Assembly: GCF_019655055.1 (NCBI RefSeq)
Contig: NZ_BPFA01000003.1
Location: forward strand, 1-64,000
Source: Shewanella sp. MBTL60-112-B2
Lineage (GTDB): Bacteria > Pseudomonadota > Gammaproteobacteria > Enterobacterales > Shewanellaceae
Length of the DNA stretch: 64,000 bases
Direction: 5' to 3'
Shown here in pieces: positions 25,855-36,200 of this stretch; positions within the stretch are counted from its first letter, which is position 1; every line of letters begins with the position of its first letter. A program made the translations under genes and the position numbers. Under the pieces are notes generated by a model. That model did not search any database, was not told where the DNA came from, and saw only the letters and a list, made by a program, of their open reading frames with translations.

Positions 25855-27882
25855 ATGAAAATATTTGTTAACTTAGTTTGCGCGGTCTGTACTCTTTATG
25901 CACTTGGCTTAGCGGGGTTATCGCTCCCCGCGCACGCTGCAGATCCTTACCAGAGTCAAAGCATCGTCTTTGGCGTTCACTCAAAGACCGCCCCACTAGA
26001 GTGGCGCAATAATGGCGTAGACCAAGGTTTCAATCTCGAGTTAATGGATCGCATTGGCCAGCTAATGGGTAAGCGCATCATCATCCGCCGTAAGAGCTTC
26101 CAGCAGCTGCTTAAAGATGTGCACGATCGCGACTCACTCATTGATGTCATCGCTGTAGTCAGCCCGATTACTATAGATAGAGAGCTGAGCCAGTCAGATC
26201 CCATTTATGCCACTCACGCAAAAGCCTACACGCTGCAAGGTAAGTCTTTTATCAATGGCTGGAATGATCTTGAAGGCAAACGCGTGGCGATTAAGAAAGG
26301 CGCTTTCGTTGATGTCTATATCTCAGGTAAAAAACAAGACTTTACCCGCGTCGATGTCGACCTCTATGAGACTGGCTTCCAGCAGCTAATTAAAGGCGAA
26401 GTCGATGTAGTGATTGCCGAAAACTTTGTCGCTAGGCGATTAATGCCGCTGTATCCATCAATTAGAAGCTCTAGTGACCCGCTTATTTACGGTGCATTTA
26501 ACTTCGTCAGTAACTTTAAAAATGCTGAAATGATGACGCAGATTAACGATGCACTTAGACAACTAAAGCTATCTGGCGAGTACGATCACTTAGTCAATAA
26601 GTGGTTTGGTACCGGCCGCGAGAAAGTCGACTTAAATTCGGCGCAGAAGAAGATGCTCTCCCTAGCCATCTTTGTCAGCCTGATTTCTGCCGTCGGTATG
26701 CTATTGACCGGCTATATTAGCCTGAGTCTACGTAGACGATCTAAAGCACTGAAAATAGAGTTACTCCAGCGTAAAAAGGCCGAAGAAGCGATATCTAGCT
26801 TATCGAAACAGTTCCAATCGGTACTCGACGGTATTCCTCACGGTGTCACTCTGTTCAATCAAGACGGTGAGTGCCTATGGAGTAACGACAACAATAACGA
26901 CCTGCTGACGAGTCCTGAGTTTCACTATACTGATGGCGTGACCTTCAACTTAACTCAAGCACTATCCGGTGCGCTAACAGAGCAGAAATCGCAAACTGCG
27001 GATATGCAGATTAACGACCAATACTGGCAGTTACAGTTACACCCTATTAGTGACAAACAGGTGGTTATTTTGCTTGAAGAAGCCACCGAACAACATAGAT
27101 TACGCCAAGCCAACGACGAAGCCAGTCGCCTCGCCTCGCTAGGTGAGCTATCGGCGGGTATTGCTCATGAGATCAATAACCCCACAGGAATTATCGTTCA
27201 CTCGATAGCCTTTATCAGCGACGCCCTTAAAGATTTATCGGAAGCTAGCGATAACTATCAAAGGCAAAACCCATTCTGGACTGTGGCGGGGCTTGAACCT
27301 GAGCATGCTATCAACGAGCTGGACTTAAGTAGCCAGTCGATAAATGAGGGCGCCGAGCGCATTAGCCGTATCGTTAACGACTTAAAGCGCTACGCCTTGC
27401 CGACCATAGTCAATGAATATCAGCCAATTAGCCTTAATGAAGTGGTAGAAGTTTCGCTGCGCCTCACTGCTAACCAGACCAAGATATTTAACGTGACTAC
27501 CGATTTACTGGCCCCAAGCCCAATTGTTATGGGAGATGCCCAGCAGCTTCATCAAGTACTGATTAATCTTATCCAAAATGCCTGCCATGCCATTAAGCAA
27601 GATGCCGAGAGTCATCAGAGCCTGGAACATATCGATATCAAGACCTGTGTCGAAGATAAGCATATCTGCTTAATTGTCAGTGATAATGGCGCTGGAATGG
27701 ATAGAGCCACACTACAACGTATTACCGAACCTTTCTTTACTACGCGCCGCTCAAGTGGCGGCACGGGACTGGGATTATCTGTATGCAGTCGCATCATTAA
27801 AGAGCACAAGGCCGACATGCAAATTACTTCACGCCTTGGCAAAGGCACAGTGATAAAAATACGCTTTCCATTGGAGTACTAA
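25855..27882 (+). CDS. membrane sensor histidine kinase with periplasmic solute-binding (SBP_bac_3) domain
   Basis: A 675-residue kinase. A signal/anchor segment (residues 1-28) leads into a periplasmic SBP_bac_3-like domain (about 35-260; SIVFGVHSKTAPLEWRN, then GEVDVVIAENFVARRL). One membrane helix follows near 273-294, then a PAS-like region (about 315-420). His438 in SAGIAHEINNP is the phosphorylation site, and the ATPase domain has NLIQNACHAIK, VSDNGAGMD and GGTGLGLS. ATG 25855 is preferred over TTG 25849. The stop overlaps the regulator start (TAATG). The ligand is unknown; a dicarboxylate such as fumarate would fit the neighbours. Confidence 0.88.
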   Translation: MKIFVNLVCAVCTLYALGLAGLSLPAHAADPYQSQSIVFGVHSKTAPLEWRNNGVDQGFNLELMDRIGQLMGKRIIIRRKSFQQLLKDVHDRDSLIDVIAVVSPITIDRELSQSDPIYATHAKAYTLQGKSFINGWNDLEGKRVAIKKGAFVDVYISGKKQDFTRVDVDLYETGFQQLIKGEVDVVIAENFVARRLMPLYPSIRSSSDPLIYGAFNFVSNFKNAEMMTQINDALRQLKLSGEYDHLVNKWFGTGREKVDLNSAQKKMLSLAIFVSLISAVGMLLTGYISLSLRRRSKALKIELLQRKKAEEAISSLSKQFQSVLDGIPHGVTLFNQDGECLWSNDNNNDLLTSPEFHYTDGVTFNLTQALSGALTEQKSQTADMQINDQYWQLQLHPISDKQVVILLEEATEQHRLRQANDEASRLASLGELSAGIAHEINNPTGIIVHSIAFISDALKDLSEASDNYQRQNPFWTVAGLEPEHAINELDLSSQSINEGAERISRIVNDLKRYALPTIVNEYQPISLNEVVEVSLRLTANQTKIFNVTTDLLAPSPIVMGDAQQLHQVLINLIQNACHAIKQDAESHQSLEHIDIKTCVEDKHICLIVSDNGAGMDRATLQRITEPFFTTRRSSGGTGLGLSVCSRIIKEHKADMQITSRLGKGTVIKIRFPLEY

Positions 27883-29264
27883 TGAAACTCGCTAGAAATA
27901 TTCTCCTTGTCGATGATGAAGCCTCTTGGCTTAGAACACTTTCCATCACCCTTAATCGTCTGGTCCCGGAAGCGACTATCGATACCTGTGTTGATAGCCG
28001 TCAGGTGATGAGCCGGCTGCAGACTGGCGACTACGCGCTAGTGCTGCTTGATCTTACTATGCCGTTTCATTCCGGCGAAGATCTGCTTGAGATGATCCGC
28101 AGTGAGTTTCCTAAGACCCGCGTCATCATAGTGACAGGCGTTAACGAGGTCGACACCGCGGTGCGCTGCATTAAAAATGGTGCCTATGATTACTTTATTA
28201 AAACCGACAAGGTCGACGATCTAGCTCGCACCGTTCGCCGTGCACTTGAAGTAGTTGGTCTTGAGCGCAACTATCTTCGCATTAAAGAAAGCTTCTTAAG
28301 TCGCACTCTAAGCCGCCCAGAAGTATTCAATAATATCCTCACCTGTGAGCCTGCGCTGCTGGATCAGTTTCGCTATTTAGAGGCCGTGGCCCTTAGTCCA
28401 GAACCTATCCTTATTCAGGGAGAAAGTGGCACAGGTAAGGATGAGTTTGCTAAATCTTGCCACCAGCTAATTTGTGCCGACGCGCCCTTTATCAACGTCA
28501 ACTTGGCGGGTATTAGCACCTCTGCGTTCGAGCTGCAGTTATTTGGCCAGCTGCATACCGATGATGACGGCAAGGTTAGTGCTCAAGCAGGCGTGCTACA
28601 CCAAGTTAAAAATGGCTTACTCTATCTCAACGAGATTGGTGACCTCCCCATTGAAGCTCAGGCAAAGCTTGTGGATGTGATTGAGCATAAGCAGTATTAC
28701 CCTATCGGCAGCGACAGGGCTTATCCGGTATTGTGTAAAATCATCACCTCAACCCAGCACGACTTATTGGCGTTGAATCAAGTCGGAAAATTCAGGAGTG
28801 ACTTGTTATATCGCCTGCGCTCACACACCATCAAGTTGCCACCGCTTAGACAGCGTAAGCTCGACTTATCTATGCTGATAAACCACTTTATTACTCTAGC
28901 CGCCAAAGAGATGGGGCTGAGTGAGCCGCAACAGCCAGCCTCCCTTGCCCAGCAGTTAGCCGAATATGACTTTCCCGGCAACTTGCACGAGCTAAAAGGC
29001 ATGGTGTTTGACGCAGTGAGCCGTAGCGACGGTATCGCGCTGAATATCACTCCGTTTATGGAGGCGATAAACCTAAGCAAGTCTAACGTGACTACTGACA
29101 GCGACCAGCTTATCTTCCCTAAGAATCTGCCCACATTAGCGCAGATGAGTGATGCACTCATTCAAGAGGCGATGAACCGCACCGCCAATAGTCAAACTGC
29201 AGCGGCGCAGATGTTAGGCATCAGCCAAAGTGCGCTAAGCCGACGCATCACTAAAGAAAAATAG
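27882..29264 (+). CDS. NtrC-family response regulator with degenerate AAA+ domain
   Basis: A 460-residue regulator. The receiver has an acidic VDDE patch, phospho-acceptor Asp57 in LLDLTMP and Lys in FIKTDK. The central domain keeps Walker A GESGTGKDE and the RLRSHTIKLPPLRQR block. The GAFTGA loop that contacts sigma-54 is missing (the region reads LFGQLHTDDDGKVS), and Walker B reads LLYLNEIGD with Asn where Asp is usual. A Fis-type helix-turn-helix ends the protein (NSQTAAAQMLGISQSALSRR). It probably works without sigma-54, as TyrR does. It is translationally coupled to the kinase gene. Confidence 0.88.
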   Translation: MKLARNILLVDDEASWLRTLSITLNRLVPEATIDTCVDSRQVMSRLQTGDYALVLLDLTMPFHSGEDLLEMIRSEFPKTRVIIVTGVNEVDTAVRCIKNGAYDYFIKTDKVDDLARTVRRALEVVGLERNYLRIKESFLSRTLSRPEVFNNILTCEPALLDQFRYLEAVALSPEPILIQGESGTGKDEFAKSCHQLICADAPFINVNLAGISTSAFELQLFGQLHTDDDGKVSAQAGVLHQVKNGLLYLNEIGDLPIEAQAKLVDVIEHKQYYPIGSDRAYPVLCKIITSTQHDLLALNQVGKFRSDLLYRLRSHTIKLPPLRQRKLDLSMLINHFITLAAKEMGLSEPQQPASLAQQLAEYDFPGNLHELKGMVFDAVSRSDGIALNITPFMEAINLSKSNVTTDSDQLIFPKNLPTLAQMSDALIQEAMNRTANSQTAAAQMLGISQSALSRRITKEK

Positions 29265-29305
29265 TAAAGAAAAATAAGCAGCTTCGGCGGTTTAATCTAA
29301 AAACA

Positions 29306-29332
29306 AAAATGCCAGCAAATTGCTGGCATTTT
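29306..29332. terminator. bidirectional intrinsic terminator
   Basis: AAAATGCCAGCAA/TTGCTGGCATTTT forms an almost perfect palindrome between the convergent regulator and symporter genes. Confidence 0.88.
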
Positions 29333-29369
29333 CCTCTTTAAAACAGCGAGCTAAAAAGGCTCTAGCGGT

Positions 29370-30626
29370 TTAAGCCTGAGCAGGCGCCGCGGCTAATTTA
29401 GCTTCGCCGCTCTTCTCTGTTTCATTAACGATTGTCAGTACTGCTGTGTCACCCACTACGTTACACGAGGTCAGTACCATGTCGATTAATCGGTCAAGGG
29501 CCGCCACAATCGCGAACGCTTCAACCGGTAAGCCCATCTGATGGATAAGCACACCAATCATCACCATACCGCCGCCAGGTACACCACCGGCGCCAACAGA
29601 CAGTAAGAAGATGCTGAACATTAATGCTGGCAGCTGCTCCATAGGGATTGGGGCGCCGAATGCGTTAGCCACGAAGAAGATAGCGATAGTGATATAAATC
29701 GACACGCCACCCATATTCATGGTTGCGCCGAGCGGCACACCAAAACCTGCTACGGCGCGGCTAACCCCTAACTTATCGGTAAGGGTACGCATGGTTACCG
29801 GGATCGTTGCGTTTGAACTTGCTGTCGACAATGAAAACAGAATTTGCTCACGAGTCTTAGCGCGGAACTCTTTTGCCGAAGTCTGAGTAAATAGGCCGAC
29901 GGCAAATGGATACACCACAAAAATCCATAGCAGCAATAAGCCTAAGATCAGTGCCAGATATTCAACCACGCTGCCAAAGATTGCCGCCTCTAGTGTTGCG
30001 CCTAGCTTAAGCATAAGTGCGAATACACCAATAGGCGCAAGCTGCATCACCACGCTAATCAGCTTCATCATGATTTTGTTGGCTACTTGGAAGCCGTTAA
30101 CTGCGCTTTGCGCCGCTTCACCAAGAGATTTGATTACGCCGCCAAGCAACAGCGCCATAAAGATAACCTGTAGCATGTTACCCGAGCTGAATGCCGCTAC
30201 CGGGTTACTCGGTACAATACTGACCACTAAGTCGACGAGATTAGGTAGTTCAGTGGCTACGATATCGACGCCGCCGTTGCTCGACATATCCACGCCCTTG
30301 CCTGGGGTTAGCAGTAGCGCTACGCCTAATGCAGCAAAGATAGCCACTAAGGTATTGATGATGTAAAAGCCGAAAGTTTTGCCGCCTAAGCGACCGAAGC
30401 TGTTGAGATCTTTAAGCTCACACACACCGCAGACGATGCTAACGAATACCAACGGCACTACCAGCATCATGATCATATTAACGAACATGGTGCCTGCGCC
30501 TGAGGCTAAATCGACAACTGTGCCAGAGAATAAGCTAATGTCAGCGAGGAAGTATTGGATAATAGAGCCAAAGATTAGCCCTGAAAACAGACCGATAAAG
30601 ATCCGTGTAGAAAGTGATTTTGTCAT
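29370..30626 (-). CDS. dicarboxylate/amino acid:cation symporter (DAACS family)
   Basis: A 418-residue inner-membrane secondary transporter with eight predicted helices and two re-entrant loops. SLSTASSNATIPVTM (about 262-276) is the serine-rich hairpin of the family, GATMNMGGVSIY is the second conserved motif, and ALDRLIDMVLTSCNVVGDTAVL carries the conserved aspartate and asparagine of the substrate site. Members move glutamate, aspartate or C4-dicarboxylates with sodium or protons. It is convergent with the fccA-linked two-component system, so fumarate or aspartate uptake is possible but not shown. Confidence 0.88.
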   Translation of the reverse strand: MTKSLSTRIFIGLFSGLIFGSIIQYFLADISLFSGTVVDLASGAGTMFVNMIMMLVVPLVFVSIVCGVCELKDLNSFGRLGGKTFGFYIINTLVAIFAALGVALLLTPGKGVDMSSNGGVDIVATELPNLVDLVVSIVPSNPVAAFSSGNMLQVIFMALLLGGVIKSLGEAAQSAVNGFQVANKIMMKLISVVMQLAPIGVFALMLKLGATLEAAIFGSVVEYLALILGLLLLWIFVVYPFAVGLFTQTSAKEFRAKTREQILFSLSTASSNATIPVTMRTLTDKLGVSRAVAGFGVPLGATMNMGGVSIYITIAIFFVANAFGAPIPMEQLPALMFSIFLLSVGAGGVPGGGMVMIGVLIHQMGLPVEAFAIVAALDRLIDMVLTSCNVVGDTAVLTIVNETEKSGEAKLAAAPAQA

Positions 30627-31020
30627 TTGCTTGCCTTATTGGACATGTCTTAACGCATGCCTTCTATTGCCTTCAATGTTGATGAAAACTTGATTTCCAT
30701 CTCGTTGTGGCAAGGATAGTGAAACATGCTGGCAAGAATTTCAATCTAAAAGGGACAATTAGTTTTTGAAACAGCTTGATAACCCCAGTCAAATAAAACC
30801 ACCAAGCACCTGTTTTTAAAGGGAAAACGCAAAACGCGATCCAGCCAATGCCAAACGCAACTTTTACACCTGCAACATATCAGTATCATTTTAAGCACAA
30901 AAACTCAAAAACAAACTAGTTAAAACCTCTAGCGCAAACCATCATAGCAGAGTAAAACACCACGAAACCACTCACAACAAGAGCCGTGAACTACTCAAGC
31001 CAAAAAACACCGATTAATGC
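30627..31020. other. intergenic region upstream of the symporter
   Basis: This non-coding stretch contains the presumed symporter promoter. I see no repeat, riboswitch or small gene in it. Confidence 0.4.
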
Positions 31021-31024
31021 TCAT

Positions 31025-31055
31025 AAAAAAAGCACCTTTAAAGGTGCTTTTTCTT
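31025..31055 (-). terminator. terminator of the condensin operon
   Basis: AAAAAAAGCACCTTTAAAGGTGCTTTTTC is a near-perfect hairpin with flanking A and T runs. It lies beyond the two displaced 3'-end copies, as if it were the original terminator of the gene before they were separated from it. Confidence 0.85.
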
Positions 31056-31083
31056 AGCCGTTTATCGCTCCATTATAGCCAGA

Positions 31084-31225
31084 TTACGCCAGCCATAACT
31101 CTACGTCTTTAATGATGAAGTTACCGCTATACGTATATACCGGATCTGGCTCACCGATATACTCAAGCTCAAAGTGGCTACGGTGCTCTTCGGTTCAGAA
31201 TAACCTTCATAGCCACATATAAACC
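31084..31225 (-). pseudogene. displaced 3'-end copy 1 of the condensin F-like gene
   Basis: A 142-bp fragment that repeats the last codons of the gene ending at 31367. Read leftward it encodes EHRSYFELEYIGEPDPVY, then TYSGNFIIKDVELWLA and a stop at 31084-31086. It carries two extra codons (Thr-Tyr) relative to the intact gene, and a five-base length difference further upstream breaks the frame. It is nearly identical to copy 2 but clearly diverged from the functional tail. Confidence 0.85.
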
Positions 31226-31366
31226 TTACGCCAACCACAGCTCTACGTCTTTGATGATGAAGTTACCGCTATACGTATATACCGGATCTGGCTCACCGAT
31301 ATACTCAAGCTCAAAGTAGCTACGGTGCTCTTCGGCTCAGAAAAACCTTCATAGCCACATATAACC
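31226..31366 (-). pseudogene. displaced 3'-end copy 2 of the condensin F-like gene
   Basis: A 141-bp fragment immediately downstream of the intact gene. Its last 50 bp, including the TAA at 31226-31228, are nearly identical to the functional 3' end. Further upstream it matches copy 1 instead, including the extra Thr-Tyr codons and the frameshifting difference. It has no start codon and no product is expected. Confidence 0.85.
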
Positions 31367-32587
31367 TTACGCCAACCACAGCTCTACGTCTTTAATGATG
31401 AAGTTACCGCTATAAACAGGGTCGGGCTCACCAATATGTTCTAATTCGAAGTAACTACGATGCTCCTCTGGAAGCCCTTCATAGCCACAAATCACCTGAT
31501 ACAGCCATGACTCTCTATCCCAAGGAAGAGCATGCTCATCCAGATAATCCAATGCAGACTGACTCTTACCCGAGTCAATCACGGCACAGAAGTAGCCATC
31601 TACCGCTAACTTGAGCGGATTGTCAGGAATATCGAAGTCTTCAGCTTGAGTCAGATCAACCGAAACATCTTGCTCTCGCTGTACACCTGTCTCACTCAAG
31701 CGGTCGATACGCTTAATATTTGAGACTAACTCCAGTAGCTCTGGCTCTAAGCTATGATTATGAACATCCACCGCCGCCGGTGCCAACAGTGGCTCAGCGA
31801 TATTAAATAGCGCAGGTAACTGCTTGTGACTGACATGATCCGCAGGCTTATAGTCTGGGTGCAAGTCGGTATACAGCAACCAACCTTTTAGCAAACGAGT
31901 ACGTCCACGAATTTGACGGAAACGCCCCAATAGTTCGAGTAAGCGCGCCTGCACGACACTGAGTTCCTGAGTACAATCACTCAAAGTTTCTTGCAGTGTG
32001 GTGACCAGCAGCTTCCTCAGCTCTCGAATATCGCCAGCTATCTCACCGAGTTCACTAAACTGGAACATCTCTAGGCCATTTAGCAGTTCTGTTACTTGGG
32101 ACTGCGCTAACTCGTTTTCACGAATTTTAGCGTTGATGCTGCCCACATAGCCAAACTCGTTGTTAATGCGACTCCACAACACACGAATCGAATAACGCAG
32201 GCCATCGGCAAAGCTGTAAACATGCTCGCTTAAATCGGCAAGGTAAGCCTCTGACGCACTGAAATCCACATTGTGGCGCGCTTCTTTATAGTGATCCGCT
32301 AAGGTCTTAATGGTGGCCAATGACGAGCCGACATTAGAGTCGATTTGACGGTTACGCTCATCGCTCAGAGCTTCCTCTAGCAAAGCACGCACGGAGCGCT
32401 TAAGGCGCAGCTCCTGCTCAGGCTCTGGTCGCCACAGAATATCGCTCTTTTGCAGCTTATCGATGGCTTGAGCGTTACTCTCATCGACCGATACTGAGCC
32501 CGACAAGTAAACGTCCATCACCAGCTCTGCATGGCGTCCAAGCTGTTTTAGCAGCTTAACACCAGCTTGGTGTAAGTTACTGCTCAT
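31367..32587 (-). CDS. condensin accessory subunit, MksF/kleisin-like
   Basis: A 406-residue, mainly helical acidic protein, third gene of an SMC operon. Its position, size and helical character suggest the kleisin-type F subunit that bridges the SMC heads in Mks/Wadjet complexes, but sequence similarity by eye is weak. It starts one base after the stop of the MksE-like gene, so translation is coupled. The C-terminus ends GNFIIKDVELWLA. The 3' end is followed by two displaced partial copies of itself (31084-31366), the most conspicuous repeat in this region. Confidence 0.65.
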   Translation of the reverse strand: MSSNLHQAGVKLLKQLGRHAELVMDVYLSGSVSVDESNAQAIDKLQKSDILWRPEPEQELRLKRSVRALLEEALSDERNRQIDSNVGSSLATIKTLADHYKEARHNVDFSASEAYLADLSEHVYSFADGLRYSIRVLWSRINNEFGYVGSINAKIRENELAQSQVTELLNGLEMFQFSELGEIAGDIRELRKLLVTTLQETLSDCTQELSVVQARLLELLGRFRQIRGRTRLLKGWLLYTDLHPDYKPADHVSHKQLPALFNIAEPLLAPAAVDVHNHSLEPELLELVSNIKRIDRLSETGVQREQDVSVDLTQAEDFDIPDNPLKLAVDGYFCAVIDSGKSQSALDYLDEHALPWDRESWLYQVICGYEGLPEEHRSYFELEHIGEPDPVYSGNFIIKDVELWLA

Positions 32588-32588
32588 A

Positions 32589-33242
32589 TTAGATCAAATC
32601 CCTTTGGGTAGCGGTTTCAGCTTGGGCTTCAAGGCTTAAGCCTTCGGTCTCATCGATAAAGCGGATCACCTCATAAAGGTAATCTAACTTACCGGTGGCA
32701 ATATAAATCTGCTTCTCGCTATTAGGGCGAGTCAAATAGCCCAGCTCCACCAAACGCTTAAACACCAATTTGATTTGCGCATCGACGTTAGTACTGGTTG
32801 AGCCAAATAAGCGGTAATGGCTGATCTTAGCTAACTGCTCACGAAACGCTGGCGTATCTTCAATACGGGTTTGCAGCTCAGTTAAACGTACCGCTACGCC
32901 TTCAGACAATGGCGCATCTTGACCGCTGCCCTCTTGCACCAACACTAACCACTCAACCAGCGGAATAAGTGCATTACAGATGTCTTTAAACTGCGATGAA
33001 ATAACCTTGCGCTCACCATCGCCTAGCTGCTGATAACCACAGAAAAACACTTCGCCTTCACCGGCTGAGCCTATGGTGCGGTTAATCTGATTTAAGTACT
33101 GCTCAACATGATCACGAGTCGACGGGCTTTTCAGTGCACGCCAGCCGTCTTCATCGGTAGTGCGACAGATAAACTGACCTTTTAACAAACGTTCGATTAG
33201 GGCACTGGTGCCTAAGATGGCTGTTTCGGTTGCTTGGCTCAT
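32589..33242 (-). CDS. condensin accessory subunit, MksE-like
   Basis: A 217-residue protein, second gene of the operon. LFGSTSTNVDAQIKLVFKRL followed by ELGYLTRPNSEKQIYIATGKLDYLYEVIRF has the winged-helix look of MukE/MksE/JetB proteins, which bind the kleisin and regulate the SMC ATPase. The start codon overlaps the stop of the SMC gene by one base (TAATG). Size fits MksE (about 220 residues). The assignment is from size, context and pattern rather than a definite motif. Confidence 0.65.
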   Translation of the reverse strand: MSQATETAILGTSALIERLLKGQFICRTTDEDGWRALKSPSTRDHVEQYLNQINRTIGSAGEGEVFFCGYQQLGDGERKVISSQFKDICNALIPLVEWLVLVQEGSGQDAPLSEGVAVRLTELQTRIEDTPAFREQLAKISHYRLFGSTSTNVDAQIKLVFKRLVELGYLTRPNSEKQIYIATGKLDYLYEVIRFIDETEGLSLEAQAETATQRDLI

Positions 33243-36200
33243 TACACGGCCTCCTGTGCACGTCGCTGATTGAGTTTATCGGCGATAGGATTAACTTGAG
33301 GCTTAACCACCTGCAGTTTTTTAGTTTGTTTATTGATGATGTAACGGTTTGAGAACAGGTTCAGTACCTCAGATTCAGGGTTCGGGAACGCGCCGAGTAC
33401 TGAGATATTGTTGTTTTCACAGGCATCAAAAATCTTCTTCACGTTACCGTGGTGCAAAGTACCTAGCTCATCAATCGGCCAATGAATGGTGACTTCTGCG
33501 CGGCCACGTAATAAACGAGTAAATGCCAGCAGGAACTTACATAAGATCAGATAAGCCATACCGTGACTCGATGATTCGTTTAGCTGTCTGTCAGTGCGAA
33601 TAACTAAGTCGCTATTGCCTTCTTTTAGGCGCAGCTCAATCTCAAGCAACTTAGCGATACCGCCAGACAATGCTGCACGGCCGATAATGTCTAACGCACG
33701 GCGCATGCTGTTGGTGTAATCCTCACCCGGCAAGTCGTTAAAGCCGTCAGCCTTCCAACGTTTAAAGGCTTTTACAAACTGCTCAAGCTCAGGCCAGAAC
33801 TCTAGTTCGCTAATGCGCGAGCGAATTTTAACCGCTGATTCTGACACGCCATCAAGGAACAGCTCTTCACCCACTTCACGGGTTATACGCGCACTTTGCG
33901 AAGCGATGCGGCGGTCAATATCGGCGAGTACATCGTAGAATGCAGTCAAATCGACGCCAAAAATACGCCCTTGTTCTCGCAGCGCCATAATAGATTGCGG
34001 CACCATCACGTTTAACAACTGCTCAAGCTGTGGCACAAGTTTGCGGTAATCAAGAATGCGAATGCCTTTGTCGTTTACAAAGCTTGATTCTTCACGGGCA
34101 CGCTCCCAAGTCTCAGATAAACCTGAACCTGATTTGCTGGCAATAACAGAATCGAAGTGTTCAACATACTGCTTAACCGAGCCCATCATTGAATCGCGTT
34201 TCAGCAGCTGATCTTCACCTTGGCGCAAACGCTCAGTTAAGCTGCCTTGGGCGTCATCATTACTGGCTGGCAGTTTAAGCTCACTGAGTTTACGCATTAC
34301 GCTACGCAGCTTAGTTAAGTTTTCAGAGGCTTCAATTTGCACCGCATCAGATTGCTTACGCTCGCCATCTAGCTCGTTACGCTTGGCCTTAATTTCGTTA
34401 GCCTTACTCTTAAGCTGCTGCTCTAAATCAAGACTTGCGTGTTTTACCTTACTGAGTTCTGATTGCAGCTTAGGCTTACGTTGCAGCCAAGTGTGCTGGT
34501 ACCAATCTTCAAAACGCAGCACTTCGCTACGGCGTTGCTCCGCCTTAGAGATGTTGCTTTCTAATGTGCGAATTTCAGCCTTAAGAGCGACAATTTTAGC
34601 TTCGTCGACACCACGAGATTTAAGCTCGTCCTTGTACCACTGCTCACAGGCCTTTTGCTCGCTCTTAGCATGATCACGACGACTTTGGATATTGACCTTA
34701 ACTTGGTTTAGCTGGTTGTCTAGGGCACCAACTACTTCCTGCCAGTAGGCATTCTTTTCCATGCGTGCTTCGAGTGCTTGCTCTTTTTGCTCTTCGAGCC
34801 ACTCTTGTTGCTGGCCTTGTAGCTGCTTGATATCGCTGTCGATACGGGCAAGCTGCTTCTGCGAGGCTGATTTACGATCGTTCAGCGCTAGATTGATCTT
34901 TTCTTGCTCGGCGCGTTTGTCATCAAATAGGCGGCGCAGATCGTCACGGCTATTCTTATACGCAGTACGAGCGAACGTCAGCTCACGCAGTAACTTATCT
35001 AGCTCGGTATTGCTGGCGACTAAAATATCTTCCGCTTCGGCTTGTAGCTCTTTCGCGCTAGACAATGCCTCTTCAGCGGCCGCATGCTTGACTCGTAACT
35101 CTTGCTCTGAGGCGGCATATTCTGGCGCGTCGATGGCTTTTAAGTCCAGCGCGATACCGTATAGGGCCTCTAAGTTCTGACTACTGATACTTGGATGCAG
35201 ATCGCTGCGGTGCAGCAGTTCAGAGTTAATCACCTTACCTAAGGTGTTTTCCCAGCCGCTGGCTTCTTTACGTAAAAATTCTAGCAAGGTATGAGACTGT
35301 GGGAACAGCATATGAGTCAGCTCTTCAAGCTCACTTTGGCGCTCAGTCACGCGAATACCGGCAACACGCAGGCTCTCGTTAGCTTGATCGCGCTTGGCTC
35401 TAAGCTTGCGCTCTTCACTGGTTAAGCGGTCAACCTTAGCGTTACAGGCTTCTTGGTCTTCATCGGCGCGAGAGATGCGCTCATCGAATACCGCTAAGGC
35501 TAGCTTTTCTTCTTCTGAGTAAGTCACGCTATCGACGCGCACTTTTAGCTCAGCTGCGGTAACTTTTAGCTGATAAGCTTGCTCGCTAAACTGCGCTTGG
35601 CCTTTTTCGGTCGACTCGCGCCACTGTTGCTCAAGCTCTGCAAGCTCACCGCGGCCGACTTCTCTTTGCTTATCGCGGGATTCACGCAGGCTATCTTGCT
35701 CTTGATGCAAGTTTTCCAGCTCACGGTTAAGGCCTTCGCCAATCTTGCTACGGCGGGCGTTATAAGCCGCTTCAATATCTTGATGCTTTTCGGTTTGTAG
35801 CTTATGGCGCTCGCTTAGGTTTTCTAAGCTGCCACGCCAGCTTGGTAGCTGCTCTAAATCTAACTTAGCCTGCTCGATATCGGCATCTTGGAAGTTAGCA
35901 TGCTGGTCTTCAATCGAATCTAGCTCATGCTCGCACTTAGCCACGTCCCCCTTGGCTGCAGACAGGTCTAGGTTAAGCTCGTCACGCTGCTCCTTCCACT
36001 CTTCATCGAGTTGGCGAAGCTGAGCGTTAAGTGCCTTAGACAGATCTTGATGATGCTCTTGACGTTCAATTTCGGTGGTTTCATCTTTGCTGTAACCACG
36101 GCGCAAACTTGCTAGGCGCTGCTCAGTGCTCAGCAGTTGATCAAACTCCTGCTCTAGCTTTTCAAACTCAGGGCGAATTTGCTCGAAGCCTTGAATAAGC

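Noticed and set aside
31084..32587. Diversity-generating retroelement with template and variable repeats
   Set aside because: No reverse transcriptase gene is present, and differences between copies are not restricted to adenine positions.
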